Assembly: GCF_050313795.1 (NCBI RefSeq)
Contig: NZ_JBNPMC010000030.1
Span: forward strand, 1 to 44,828
Source: CAMBRQ01 sp945870325
GTDB taxonomy: Bacteria; Bacillota; Clostridia; Lachnospirales; Lachnospiraceae
Length of the DNA: 44,828 bases
Direction of reading: 5' to 3'
Shown: piece by piece, positions 16,445-25,632 of the stretch
Layout of the letters: each line of letters begins with the position of its first letter
Position numbering within the stretch: position 1 is the first letter of the stretch
Translations under genes and position numbers: made by a program
The notes under the pieces: generated by a model
Seen by the model: only the letters and a program-made list of their open reading frames with translations
Told to the model about the DNA's origin: nothing
The model's database searches: none

Positions 16445-17050
16445 ATGATTACAGTCAACGCAATGGGGGATAATTGCCCAATCCCGGTTATTAAGACCAA
16501 AAAGGCAATGCAGGCACTTACAAGCCCGGAGACAATTGAGGTTCTGGTAGATAACGAGATCGCAGTTCAGAACGTATCGAAGATGGCAGCAAGTGCAGGT
16601 GGACAGGTTTCATCTGCAAAATTGGGGGATGCTGAATTCAAGATTACAATTCAGATGGAAGGCGCTCCGAAGGAAGAAGCACCGGAAGAAGCAACCTGTA
16701 TACCAGATGCAAGAGATAACACAGTCGTTGTAATCTCTTCTGACCGCATGGGTATAGGAAATGACGAACTGGGTAAAGTATTAATCAAGGGCTTTATATT
16801 CGCAGTTACACAGCTCGATACATTACCGAAGACTATGTTGTTCTATAATGGTGGTGCAACGCTGACAGCAGAAGGTTCAGATTCACTTCAGGATCTGAAG
16901 TCACTGGAGGCTCAGGGAGTTGAGATCATGACCTGCGGAACCTGTCTGGATTACTATGGATTAAAAGAGAAACTGGCAGTTGGTTCCGTAACGAATATGT
17001 ACAGCATTGTAGAGACAATGGCAAAAGCAGGCAAGATTATTAAGCCATAA
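16445..17050 (+). CDS. yedF: Selenium metabolism protein YedF (TusA-like plus DsrE-like domains)
   Basis: The product (201 aa) has an N-terminal TusA/SirA-like domain (residues 1-75, with the CPIPVIKTKKAM motif and its redox cysteine at about residue 10). A C-terminal DsrE/F-like domain follows (from about residue 95: NTVVVISSDRMGIG, then MTCGTCLDYYGLKEKL). This fusion is the YedF type associated with selenium utilisation and selD; handling or delivery of a selenium persulfide-like species is inferred. ATG 16445 has AAAGGTGG 8 nt upstream. It heads the selD-selA-selB series. Confidence 0.9.
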   Translation: MITVNAMGDNCPIPVIKTKKAMQALTSPETIEVLVDNEIAVQNVSKMAASAGGQVSSAKLGDAEFKITIQMEGAPKEEAPEEATCIPDARDNTVVVISSDRMGIGNDELGKVLIKGFIFAVTQLDTLPKTMLFYNGGATLTAEGSDSLQDLKSLEAQGVEIMTCGTCLDYYGLKEKLAVGSVTNMYSIVETMAKAGKIIKP

Positions 17051-17070
17051 TACCATTATGTGTATTAAGG

Positions 17071-17104
17071 AGGCCGGACTCCTGGAACATCAGGAATCTG
17101 GCCT
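17071..17104 (+). promoter_or_regulatory. Hairpin between yedF and selD (possible attenuator or terminator)
   Basis: AGGCC (17071-17075) pairs with GGCCT (17100-17104), and TCCTG (17080-17084) with CAGGA (17091-17095). Only a short T run (TT) follows, so partial termination or mRNA processing between yedF and selD is possible. Confidence 0.4.
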
Positions 17105-17150
17105 TTGAGTATGTTATGTAAGTATGTTATATGTAGGAGGAAATATTAAG

Positions 17151-18191
17151 ATGAAATCAGATGTCAGATTAACGCAATTAAGCAAGACTGCAGGATGAGC
17201 GGCTAAGATTGGTCCGGAGACCCTTGCTCAGGTTCTGAGTAAGTTGCCGAAGTTCCACGATGATAATTTAATAGTAGGTATTGAAACATCCGATGATGCA
17301 GCCATTTACAAAGTTACTGATGAGATTGCAATGATCCAGACGGTAGATTTCTTCACTCCGATTGTAGACGATCCTTATATGTTTGGACAGATTGCGGCGG
17401 CGAACTCCTTAAGTGACGTATGGGCCATGGGAGGCGAGCCGGCAGTAGCACTTAACATAGTCGGGTTCCCGAATTGTCTGGATCCGGCGATATTGGGCGA
17501 CATCTTAGCAGGTGGCGCAGATAAAGTGAAAGAAGCAGGAGCAGTACTGGTGGGAGGGCATTCCGTACAGGACGATGAGCCAAAATACGGATTATGCGTA
17601 TCCGGATTCGTACATCCTGATAAGATATTTAAGAATTATGGCTGCAGACCGGGAGATATTCTGGTTCTGACAAAGCAGATTGGAAGCGGTGTGGTGAATA
17701 CGGCGATTAAAGCTGAGATGGCTTCGCCATCCGCGATCCGGGAAGCGCAGATCGTTATGGCATCTCTCAATAAGAAGGGCAAGCAGGTGGTAGAGAAATA
17801 CGATGTATCTGCCTGCACGGATATTACTGGATTCGGGCTTCTCGGACATTGTGTCGAGATGGCGTCCGCCAGTGAGGTGACATTCGAGATTAATGTAAGA
17901 GACATTGCGTATTTTGCAGATGCGATAGATTATGCCAAGATGGGACTGGTTCCTGCCGGGGCATACAAGAACCGCGGGTATTCGATTGGACAGGTAGAGA
18001 CGGGTTCTATAGAAGAGCATTACTTAGATCTTCTCTATGATCCGCAGACCTCCGGAGGATTGCTGATCAGCGTGTCGCCGGAATACCTTCAGGATATGCT
18101 GCGTGATTTCAGACAGGCAGGTATGGATACCGCCGTTTCAATTATCGGAAAAGTGGCGGCAAAAAGCGACAAATTAATCCGCTTATTCTAA
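17151..18191 (+). CDS. selD: Selenide, water dikinase (selenophosphate synthetase), selenoprotein with Sec16
   Basis: SelD makes selenophosphate from selenide and ATP, the selenium donor for Sec-tRNA. The true start is 17151 (MKSDVRLTQLSKTAG), with AGGAGG 8 nt upstream. Codon 16 is TGA (17196-17198), in the context SKTAG-U-AAKIGPETL, at the place of the usual catalytic Cys/Sec. The frame then stays open to 346 residues, the normal length. ATP-binding motifs follow: DDAAIYK, QTVDFFTPI, ANSLSDVWAMGG and GGHSVQDDEP. A hairpin follows the TGA. A start after the TGA would lose the active site. It is part of the yedF-selD-selA-selB series. Confidence 0.96.
17196..17229 (+). promoter_or_regulatory. 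Sec codon (TGA) and bacterial SECIS-like hairpin of selD
   Basis: The TGA at 17196-17198 is followed by a stem GAGC/GCTC (17197-17200 with 17226-17229) and an apical hairpin GGTC-CGGA-GACC (17211-17222). The loop stands about 16 nt past the TGA, the spacing expected for SelB-dependent recoding. Confidence 0.75.
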
Positions 18192-18258
18192 GGCAAGATG
18201 ATTTGACATAGCAATTCAGTATAGGAAAGTTAGGAAAGAGATAAAAGGAAACAAGACG

Positions 18259-19686
18259 ATGAATAAGAATCTATTATATCGCAGTATTCCCAAAGTAGAT
18301 GTATTGCTGGAAGACGAGGCTGTTAAAGGGATGATTGAACAATACAGCAGAGACAGCGTTATGGAAGCCATCCATATAGAGATGGATAAACTGCGGAAAT
18401 TTATCGGCCAATGTGAAGAGGAAGAAAAAGCGAAGGCTCAGATTGCACTTCTAAAAGAGCATATCGAATTAACGGTTGCTGCTATGCACACGCCGAATAT
18501 GAAGATGGTGATTAATGGAACCGGAACGATTCTGCACACCAATCTGGGGCGCGCCCCCATTGGCTGGAAGCATATGGAACGAGTAGCGGCACTGGCTACC
18601 GGATATTCGAATCTGGAGTATAATCTGGAAGCGGGAAGAAGAGGCGAGCGTTATGCTCATTTTGAAAAACTACTGTGTAAACTTACTGGCGCAGAGGCTG
18701 CCATGGCAGTGAATAATAATGCGGCAGCAGTGATGCTGGTCTTAAGTTCCCTGGCAAAAGGGGGAGAAGTGGTTGTCTCTCGTGGAGAACTGGTGGAGAT
18801 TGGCGGCAAGTTCCGCATTCCGGATGTAATGGAACAAAGCGGCGCCACTCTGGTAGAAGTGGGAACCACGAACAAGACCCATTATGATGATTACGTGGAT
18901 GCGATCACAGAAAAGACGAAAGCGCTTCTGAAAGTTCATACAAGTAACTACAGAATCGTAGGATTTACGGATACGGTAGGCATAGATGAATTAATCCCGC
19001 TGGCGAAGGAGCATGATCTTCCAGTGATAGAAGATCTTGGAAGCGGTGTTCTGATTGATTTGAGCAAATACGGTATCACATATGAGCCAACGGTACAGGA
19101 GTCCATAGCCAAAGGAGCCGATGTTGTGTGTTTCAGCGGCGACAAACTGCTGGGAGGACCGCAGGCAGGAATTATTATAGGTAAGAAAAAATATATAGAT
19201 AAGATGAAGAAGAATCAGTTGACCAGAGCACTCAGGATTGACAAATTCACGGCTGCAACGCTGGAACTGGTTCTGCAGGAATATCTGTCCGAGGAAAAGG
19301 CGATACAGAATATCCCAGTTCTTCGCATGATTACTAAGTCATTAGAAGAAGTAACGAACGACGCCCGGACATTAAGCCGTATGTTAAAACGCGCAGGGCT
19401 TCCGGCGAAGATTGAATTGCAGGCATGTGAGTCGCAGATCGGAGGGGGATCGCTTCCTCTTGAGCGGATTCCAAGCATGGCGGTGACGATTCGACCAGAG
19501 AAGATCAGTGTGCCGGAACTTGAGGAACGTATGCGGCACCTTCCGGTTCCAATCATACCAAGGACGGTCAACGACACAATCCTTCTGGATGTCCGTACCA
19601 TGGACAAGAAAGTGTTCCGGCTTATGATAAGCCAGTTAAAAGAACTGGATGTACTGGAAGAGATCAGTCTGATTGCAGAACGTTAG
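18259..19686 (+). CDS. selA: L-seryl-tRNA(Sec) selenium transferase
   Basis: SelA is a PLP enzyme that converts Ser-tRNA(Sec) to Sec-tRNA(Sec) with selenophosphate. The 475-aa protein is full length. Conserved blocks are INGTGTILHTNLGRAP (residues 85-100), the AGRRGERY stretch near 125, EDLGSGVLIDL near 258, and the PLP lysine K296 in CFSGDKLLGGPQAG. An AAAAGGAAAC box precedes the ATG. selB begins 11 bp after its stop. Confidence 0.97.
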   Translation: MNKNLLYRSIPKVDVLLEDEAVKGMIEQYSRDSVMEAIHIEMDKLRKFIGQCEEEEKAKAQIALLKEHIELTVAAMHTPNMKMVINGTGTILHTNLGRAPIGWKHMERVAALATGYSNLEYNLEAGRRGERYAHFEKLLCKLTGAEAAMAVNNNAAAVMLVLSSLAKGGEVVVSRGELVEIGGKFRIPDVMEQSGATLVEVGTTNKTHYDDYVDAITEKTKALLKVHTSNYRIVGFTDTVGIDELIPLAKEHDLPVIEDLGSGVLIDLSKYGITYEPTVQESIAKGADVVCFSGDKLLGGPQAGIIIGKKKYIDKMKKNQLTRALRIDKFTAATLELVLQEYLSEEKAIQNIPVLRMITKSLEEVTNDARTLSRMLKRAGLPAKIELQACESQIGGGSLPLERIPSMAVTIRPEKISVPELEERMRHLPVPIIPRTVNDTILLDVRTMDKKVFRLMISQLKELDVLEEISLIAER

Positions 19687-19697
19687 GAGCATGTAAT

Positions 19698-21611
19698 ATG
19701 AAGAATATAATTATAGGTACAGCAGGCCATATTGATCATGGTAAGACAACACTGATTAAGGCGCTCACGGGAAGGAATACTGATCGTTGGGAAGAAGAGC
19801 AGAGAAGAGGAATCACGATTGATCTCGGATTCACATATTTCGACCTTCCGGGAGGAGACCGTGCCGGAATTATTGATGTGCCGGGACATGAACGGTTCAT
19901 TAATAATATGGTGGCTGGAGTAGTCGGGATGGATCTGGTGCTGCTGGTAATTGCTGCTGATGAAGGCATTATGCCGCAGACAAGAGAACATATGGATATT
20001 CTGAATCTTCTGGGAATCGAGAAGAGCATTATTGTATTGAATAAATGCGATCTGGTAGATGAAGAATGGCTGGAACTGGTAGAAGAAGAGATCAAAGAGG
20101 AACTGGAAGGAACTTTCCTTATGAATGCCCCGGTTGTAAAAGTATCAGCGGCAACAGGGGAAGGAGTAGATGTATTGATCGATACCATTGCCCATATGAC
20201 CAGGGATGAAGTGCTGGCGAAGGATACGCAGACGATTCCGAGACTTCCGATTGACCGTGCATTTACATTATCTGGATTTGGGACAATCATTACAGGAACA
20301 CTGGTGTCAGGTACAATCTCGAAAGAAGATACGCTGGAGATGTATCCGATCGGTAAAGAATGTAAGATACGCAGTATTCAGGTTCATGGGGAAGATAAGA
20401 GCGAATGTTACGCGGGGCAGCGTGTTGCAATCAATCTGTCTAACGTTAAGAAAAGAGAGATCGCAAGAGGGTGCGTACTTGCTCCGAAGAATAGTATGAA
20501 GAATACCGACCTTTTGGATGTAAAACTGGAGATCCTGGATTCGTCGATACGCGTGTTGACGAATCATATGCGGCTGCATCTTTTTACAGGAACCAGCGAG
20601 ATCTTGTGCAGAGCAGTTCTGCTGGATAAAGAAGAGATCGGACCAGGCGAGAGCGGCTATGTGCAGCTGCGTCTGGAAGAAGAGATCGCAGTAAGACGCG
20701 GCGATAAATTCGTAGTGCGTTTTTATTCGCCGATGGAGACCATTGGAGGCGGTGTGGTATTAGAGCCGAATCCGGGAATCAAGAGGCGTTTCCAACAAGA
20801 TGTAATAGAAGAATTAAAAAGAAAAGAGTCAGGCTCAACGGCGGATGTAATTGAGATGCATGTAAAAGGGCACGGAGATACACTGATCACACTGGCAGAA
20901 CTGGCGAAACTTACGGCGCTTTCACAGGAAGAAGTAGAGAAAGACATAAGAGAACTGCAAAGCCAGGGACTGGTGTATGTATTTCCTATGCGTAAAGATA
21001 CGTATGTATGGCATGCAGACAGCAAGAGGACTGCCGAGCAGGTGCTGGTTAAGGCACTGAGAGCCTATGAAGAAAAATACCCATATCGCTATGGCATGAA
21101 GAAAGCTGAGGTGCATGTTACTTATTTCCAGAAAGTCAAACCGAATGTGTTCGATAAGATCCTGGAGATGCTGGCTGATACGGAGTGCTTGAAGCGAGTG
21201 GACGAATTCTTGTGTACACCGGACTATGAAGTCAGAAAAGATGCGGTATATGACAAGGTGTCTAAGATTTTAATAGAAATACTTACAAAAGCAAAGTATG
21301 ATTTTGTGCGCTATTCTGAGATTGATTTCAAAGGAGTGCCGAAGGATATTGTGGATGACATCCTGAATATTCATCTGGAAGAACTGAGAATCGTGAAAGT
21401 GACGGATGATATGTATACTTTGAAAGAGTATATGGATCAGGCGAAGACTCTGATACAGGAAAGACTGAAAAGTGATCCGGTAATTACGATCGCTCAGGTA
21501 AGGGATCTGTTCGAGACAAGCAGAAAAAGTGCAAAACCAATACTGGAATACATGGATAGCATAAAAGTAACTAAGAAAACAGGAGCAGAAAGTGAAAGGT
21601 TAGCATACTAA
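19698..21611 (+). CDS. selB: Selenocysteine-specific translation elongation factor SelB
   Basis: SelB carries Sec-tRNA(Sec) to UGA codons marked by a SECIS hairpin. The 637-aa product has an N-terminal EF-Tu-like GTPase with G1 GTAGHIDHGKTT (residues 6-17), G3 DVPGHE, and G4 NKCD. EF-Tu-like beta domains follow, then C-terminal winged-helix repeats (from about residue 370) that bind SECIS RNA. An AGGAG box precedes the start. Its TAA stop overlaps the ATG of the next gene by one base (TAATG), showing coupling. Confidence 0.97.
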   Translation: MKNIIIGTAGHIDHGKTTLIKALTGRNTDRWEEEQRRGITIDLGFTYFDLPGGDRAGIIDVPGHERFINNMVAGVVGMDLVLLVIAADEGIMPQTREHMDILNLLGIEKSIIVLNKCDLVDEEWLELVEEEIKEELEGTFLMNAPVVKVSAATGEGVDVLIDTIAHMTRDEVLAKDTQTIPRLPIDRAFTLSGFGTIITGTLVSGTISKEDTLEMYPIGKECKIRSIQVHGEDKSECYAGQRVAINLSNVKKREIARGCVLAPKNSMKNTDLLDVKLEILDSSIRVLTNHMRLHLFTGTSEILCRAVLLDKEEIGPGESGYVQLRLEEEIAVRRGDKFVVRFYSPMETIGGGVVLEPNPGIKRRFQQDVIEELKRKESGSTADVIEMHVKGHGDTLITLAELAKLTALSQEEVEKDIRELQSQGLVYVFPMRKDTYVWHADSKRTAEQVLVKALRAYEEKYPYRYGMKKAEVHVTYFQKVKPNVFDKILEMLADTECLKRVDEFLCTPDYEVRKDAVYDKVSKILIEILTKAKYDFVRYSEIDFKGVPKDIVDDILNIHLEELRIVKVTDDMYTLKEYMDQAKTLIQERLKSDPVITIAQVRDLFETSRKSAKPILEYMDSIKVTKKTGAESERLAY

Positions 21612-22522
21612 TGAATTTGAAACAATTAGAAGCCTTCGTTCAAGTGGCAGAGGGCGGCAGCTTTTCAAAAGCGGCAAAAGAGTTGTTCCTTACGCAGCCC
21701 ACAATCAGTGCGCATATCTCATCTCTGGAGAAGGAACTGAATGTCAGGCTGTTCGTGAGGAATACCAAAGAAGTAAGCCTCTCGAATGACGGCAAGGATT
21801 TGTATAGATATGCCAGGCAGATGATAGATCTTGAGAAGAAGATCGATGAACGTTTCGGAGGTGAAGAAGGGGCAGACAAGCATTGCATTACAATAGCGGC
21901 ATCTACGATACCGGCTCAGTACCTGCTTCCGAAGGTGTTGATGCGTTTTAATGAAAGGTATCCGGACGAACAGATTAAGATTCTGGAGACGGACAGTGCG
22001 AAGGTTGTCATGCAGATTGTGGATCACATGGTGGATGTGGGATTTACAGGAACCGTATTGGAGAAAAAGCATTGCAAATACATACCGTTTTATAAAGATG
22101 AACTGGTAATCATCACTCCGAATACGGAGAAATACCGTAGAATCAAAAGAGAGCATCCGGATGATGTGGACTGGATACTTGAGGAACACGTGATTATGCG
22201 AGAGGAAGGTTCCGGTACACGAAAAGAAGCCAAGAAACAGTTAAAACAGGCTGGAATCAATCCGAGTGATCTGGATGTGATTGCAAGTATAGAGAATCAG
22301 GAGACGATTAAGAAGTCTGTGCGTCAGGGAATGGGAATCTCTATCTTGTCCAAACTTGCAACAGAAGATGAGGCAAGGGAAGGATATGTGCTGTCATTTC
22401 CGATTCCGAAGTCTGATCAAGGAAGAGATATTAATCTGGTGTACAATAAGAATTACCAGATGTCCCGTTCTGCAGAACGTTTTATCAAGGTAGTAAAAGA
22501 AGTGTATGAGATTAAAAAATAA
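21611..22522 (+). CDS. Selenium metabolism-associated LysR family transcriptional regulator
   Basis: The 303-aa protein has an N-terminal winged helix-turn-helix (SFSKAAKELFLTQPTISAHI, residues about 17-36) and a C-terminal periplasmic-binding-like effector domain (from about residue 90). Its one-base overlap with selB ties it to the selenium cluster and fits the recognised LysR subfamily found with selenium genes. It may control the downstream desulfurase-yedE group or the whole cluster. Effector unknown. Confidence 0.88.
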   Translation: MNLKQLEAFVQVAEGGSFSKAAKELFLTQPTISAHISSLEKELNVRLFVRNTKEVSLSNDGKDLYRYARQMIDLEKKIDERFGGEEGADKHCITIAASTIPAQYLLPKVLMRFNERYPDEQIKILETDSAKVVMQIVDHMVDVGFTGTVLEKKHCKYIPFYKDELVIITPNTEKYRRIKREHPDDVDWILEEHVIMREEGSGTRKEAKKQLKQAGINPSDLDVIASIENQETIKKSVRQGMGISILSKLATEDEAREGYVLSFPIPKSDQGRDINLVYNKNYQMSRSAERFIKVVKEVYEIKK

Positions 22523-22544
22523 TACTCGTTTGAGAATCCCGTAA

Positions 22545-22630
22545 TACATACCCTTTGGGTTGGCACGCTCCGCGTGATAAGGTATATAAAAGCGTTATTT
22601 ATAGACGGCACCTATAAATGGCGCTTTTAT
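22545..22630 (+). other. Structured intergenic region between the lysR and desulfurase genes
   Basis: A CACGC-TCC-GCGTG hairpin (22564-22576) is framed by ATACC/GGTAT arms. It is followed by a long stem with arms 22586-22594 and 22622-22630 (ATAAAAGCG/CGCTTTTAT) plus an inner ATTTATAG/CTATAAAT stem. The long hairpin is followed by ATTTGGG rather than a pure T run. It may terminate the selB-lysR transcript or act as a leader for the next operon. Confidence 0.5.
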
Positions 22631-22769
22631 ATTTGGGAATTCGATTAGACGAAACCACAAAAACGGCATATACTAATAGATATATGTAATGACATTTTTA
22701 GGACGAAGATAAAATCCCGGTGAATTGGGAAGAGATATAGGAAAAGAAGACGAAAGGATGAAAGATACA

Positions 22770-23909
22770 ATGATATATTTGGACAATGCGGCAACGACTA
22801 TGCATAAGCCGCCGGCAGTAATAGATGCGGTGGTAAAAGCGATGGGTTCCATGGGGAATGCGGGACGAGGTGCCAACGATGCGTCTTTAAGTGCATCAAG
22901 GATTATCTATGATACGAGAGATATGCTATGCCGCTTTTTTGGCGGTACAAGCCCTAAACAGGTCGTATTTACGAATAATTCTACTGAGAGCCTTAATATA
23001 GCAATTAAAGGTCTGCTTGAACCGGGAGATCATGTGATTACGACCATGCTGGAGCATAATTCGGTACTGAGACCACTCTATGAGATGGAGAAGAAGGGCG
23101 TCAGGCTTACGATTGTTAAGAGCAATGAAAAGGGAACCCTTGATATTGCGGATATAGAGGCGGCCATTAGTCAGGATACGAAGATGATTATCTGTACGAA
23201 TGGATCGAACCTGACGGGAAATTATATTGATCTGAAACCGATCGGTGAACTGGCACGTGAACGGGGGATACTGTTTGTGGTAGACGCATCACAGACGGCA
23301 GGCGTGTTTCCGATTCATGTGCAGGAGATGAAGATAGACATATTGTGCTTTACCGGGCATAAAGGTCTGTTGGGACCACAGGGAACCGGCGGTATGTATG
23401 TAAGAGAAGGGCTAAAGATACGCCCGCTCAAATCTGGTGGGACAGGCGTTAAGACATATAGTAAGACACAGCCGGAGGAGATGCCGACTGCGCTGGAAGC
23501 AGGAACTTTGAACGGGCATGGAATTGCAGGACTTCATGCGGCTCTTAAGTATCTAGAGGAGGAAGGGATTGATGCCATCCGCAAGAGAGAACAGGAACTG
23601 ATGTGGAGATTCTACGAGGGTGTGAAGGATATACCGAATGTCAAGGTATATGGAGATTTCGACACGAAGGAGCGTTGCGCGATTGTGACGCTGAATATTG
23701 GGGATTATGATTCTTCAGAAGTGAGTGATGAGCTTCTTACAGAATACAGTATTTCAACGAGACCGGGAGGGCATTGTGCACCGCTTATGCACGAGGCGCT
23801 GGGAACGGTGGAACAAGGGGCTGTGAGATTCAGCTTCTCACATTATAACACAGATGAAGAGGTGGATACCGCTATTGAGGCGATCCGGGAATTGTCGCAG
23901 GATGAATAA
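22770..23909 (+). CDS. Cysteine desulfurase / selenocysteine lyase-like aminotransferase class V enzyme
   Basis: This PLP enzyme (379 aa) belongs to the NifS/CsdA-like class V family. The start MIYLDNAATT is typical. Other blocks are the PLP lysine in CFTGHKGLLGPQGTGG (about residue 194) and the substrate cysteine in STRPGGHCAPLMHEALG (about residue 329). In this setting it most likely mobilises sulfur or selenium for the TusA-like and YedE/YedF proteins; whether cysteine or selenocysteine is the substrate cannot be told. An alternative ATG at 22758 abuts the AAAGG box. yedE follows within 55 bp. Confidence 0.85.
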   Translation: MIYLDNAATTMHKPPAVIDAVVKAMGSMGNAGRGANDASLSASRIIYDTRDMLCRFFGGTSPKQVVFTNNSTESLNIAIKGLLEPGDHVITTMLEHNSVLRPLYEMEKKGVRLTIVKSNEKGTLDIADIEAAISQDTKMIICTNGSNLTGNYIDLKPIGELARERGILFVVDASQTAGVFPIHVQEMKIDILCFTGHKGLLGPQGTGGMYVREGLKIRPLKSGGTGVKTYSKTQPEEMPTALEAGTLNGHGIAGLHAALKYLEEEGIDAIRKREQELMWRFYEGVKDIPNVKVYGDFDTKERCAIVTLNIGDYDSSEVSDELLTEYSISTRPGGHCAPLMHEALGTVEQGAVRFSFSHYNTDEEVDTAIEAIRELSQDE

Positions 23910-23963
23910 CAGACCTGCACTGGTTCTAAAGAAAATGAGAGGTACGAGAAGGAGGAACTAACT

Positions 23964-25061
23964 ATGAATTTATCTGATTCAAAGAAAAAACTAGCATTGG
24001 CTGGCGTAGTGTGTGGACTTGTAGCGGCATGTCTGGCATACCTCGGCAATCCGGCTAATATGGCATTCTGTATTGCGTGCTTTATCCGTGATACGGCAGG
24101 TGCATTGGGAATGCATCAGGCAGAAGTAGTACAGTATGCAAGACCAGAGATTATCGGTCTGGTAATTGGAGCATTTATTATCTCAGTAGCAACGAAGGAA
24201 TACCGTTCTACGGCAGGATCATCTCCGATGATTCGTTTCGTATTGGGTATGATCATTGTAATCGGCTCTCTGGTATTCCTGGGATGCCCGCTCCGTATGG
24301 TAATCCGTATGTCAGCAGGTGACCTGAATGCATGGGTTGCATTGATCGGCTTCATCCTTGGTGTTGCAACTGGCGTATTCGCACTTAAGCAAGGCTTCAG
24401 CCTTGGAAGAGCACGTATGGCTAATAAAGAGAGTGGAGCAGTGCTTCCGGTACTGATGCTTGGAATCCTGATCCTTGCATTATGCACATCTCTTCTGAAA
24501 GCAAGTGAGGCGGGTCCGGGAAGTCTGCATGCGCCAATCATTGCATCACTGATCGGTGGCCTGATCTTCGGAGCATTTGCTCAGAAGTCCAGAATGTGCT
24601 TTGCAGGAAGCATTCGTGACATTATCTTAATGAAGAACTTTGACTTGTTCAGCGTAATTGCCGGATTATTCGTTGTAATGCTGATCTTCAACGTTGCTAC
24701 GGGACGTTTTGTGCTTGGATTCGATACTCCTGGAGTGATTGCTCACTCTGAGCATCTGTGGAACATTCTTGGTATGTACACAGTAGGATTTGCGGCTACA
24801 TTAGCAGGTGGATGCCCGCTTCGTCAGTTGATCCTGGCAGGACAGGGCTCTTCTGATTCTGCGGTTACAGTAATGGGTATGTTCGTAGGAGCAGCGCTTT
24901 GCCATAACTTTGGACTGGCTGCAAGTGGAACAGCAATGAATGCAGAAACAAAAGAAATCGTAGCAGGAGCAGTTCCTTTTAATGGAAAAGTAGCATGTAT
25001 TATCTGTATTGTTGTATGCTTCATTATAGCGTTCACGAATAAGAGGGACGAGGCAAAATAA
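23964..25061 (+). CDS. yedE: YedE-type putative selenium transporter
   Basis: The 365-aa integral membrane protein has about ten hydrophobic segments and the YeeE/YedE family's conserved cysteine motifs: AFCIACFIRD (near residue 33), FLGCPLRM (near 109), MCFAGSIRD (near 212) and AGGCPLRQLI (near 285). The family moves sulfur species; the YedE branch co-occurs with selenium genes, and uptake of a selenium compound is inferred from context. A GAAGGAGG box precedes the start. It is followed by the TusA-like and DUF3343 genes, its usual partners. Confidence 0.9.
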   Translation: MNLSDSKKKLALAGVVCGLVAACLAYLGNPANMAFCIACFIRDTAGALGMHQAEVVQYARPEIIGLVIGAFIISVATKEYRSTAGSSPMIRFVLGMIIVIGSLVFLGCPLRMVIRMSAGDLNAWVALIGFILGVATGVFALKQGFSLGRARMANKESGAVLPVLMLGILILALCTSLLKASEAGPGSLHAPIIASLIGGLIFGAFAQKSRMCFAGSIRDIILMKNFDLFSVIAGLFVVMLIFNVATGRFVLGFDTPGVIAHSEHLWNILGMYTVGFAATLAGGCPLRQLILAGQGSSDSAVTVMGMFVGAALCHNFGLAASGTAMNAETKEIVAGAVPFNGKVACIICIVVCFIIAFTNKRDEAK

Positions 25062-25118
25062 TAAAATAGTATTGAAATATGAATTCATACATAGTATTCT
25101 AGGAAAGAAGGTAATAAT

Positions 25119-25322
25119 ATGAAAGAAGTAGATGCAAGAGGTCTTTCTTGCCCAGAACCATTGATGCTGACAGCAGAAGCCCTGAAGGGTGCAAAGGAAG
25201 CAGTGAAGATCCTGGTTACAGAGCCTCATCAGAAGATGAATGTAGAAAAATACGCTAAGGATCATGGCAGGAAACCAACTTCTACAGAGAAAGACGGATA
25301 TTTTGAAGTGGTGATTGAGTAG
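25119..25322 (+). CDS. TusA/SirA-like sulfurtransferase domain protein
   Basis: The 67-aa product is a single TusA-fold domain with the ARGLSCPEPLMLTAEAL motif; the cysteine at residue 11 in the CPEP box is the family's sulfur-carrier residue. Proteins of this kind accept persulfide sulfur (or selenium) from desulfurases and pass it to partners. It sits between yedE and the DUF3343 gene, with only 2 bp to the latter. Confidence 0.9.
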   Translation: MKEVDARGLSCPEPLMLTAEALKGAKEAVKILVTEPHQKMNVEKYAKDHGRKPTSTEKDGYFEVVIE

Positions 25323-25324
25323 AC

Positions 25325-25561
25325 ATGAGAAAGAAAGAACTAAAATTAGTGGTAACATTCCATACAACAGCGGATGCTATGGCTATGGAGAAGGCATGTA
25401 AAGAGAATAATGTGCCGGGGCGGATTATTCCCGTTCCAAGAGCAATATCCGCGGGATGTGGCTTATCCTGGTGCGCTGATCTTGGAGACAGAGAGCAGAT
25501 TGCTTCGATGATGAAGGCGGCTGGGATAGAGGAAGAAGACATGCATGAATGCATGGTATAA
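25325..25561 (+). CDS. DUF3343 family protein (selenium-associated small protein)
   Basis: The 78-aa product begins KELKLVVTFHTTADAMAME and carries the DUF3343 pattern PGRIIPVPRAISAGCGLSWC with two cysteines at the end. Members usually lie beside selenium or sulfur-relay genes, as here. A role in late steps of sulfur/selenium transfer is possible but unproven. It closes the desulfurase-yedE-tusA operon, and a bidirectional terminator follows. Confidence 0.85.
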   Translation: MRKKELKLVVTFHTTADAMAMEKACKENNVPGRIIPVPRAISAGCGLSWCADLGDREQIASMMKAAGIEEEDMHECMV

Positions 25562-25574
25562 GTTCTGAGACTAG

Positions 25575-25614
25575 AAAAGACAGGTACTGTTTGGTTCAAA
25601 CGTACCTGTCTTTT
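25575..25614. terminator. Bidirectional intrinsic terminator
   Basis: A perfect 13-bp inverted repeat (25575-25587 with 25602-25614) begins with AAAA and ends in TTTT on both strands. It separates the convergent DUF3343 and tetR genes. Confidence 0.9.
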
Positions 25615-25632
25615 AAGGTTCAACATCCATAG

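Noticed and set aside
17151..17243. In-frame stop near the start of selD, as if the gene were a pseudogene or began after it
   Set aside because: The TGA sits at the known catalytic Cys/Sec position, is followed by a SECIS-like hairpin, and tRNA-Sec, SelA and SelB are all present nearby.
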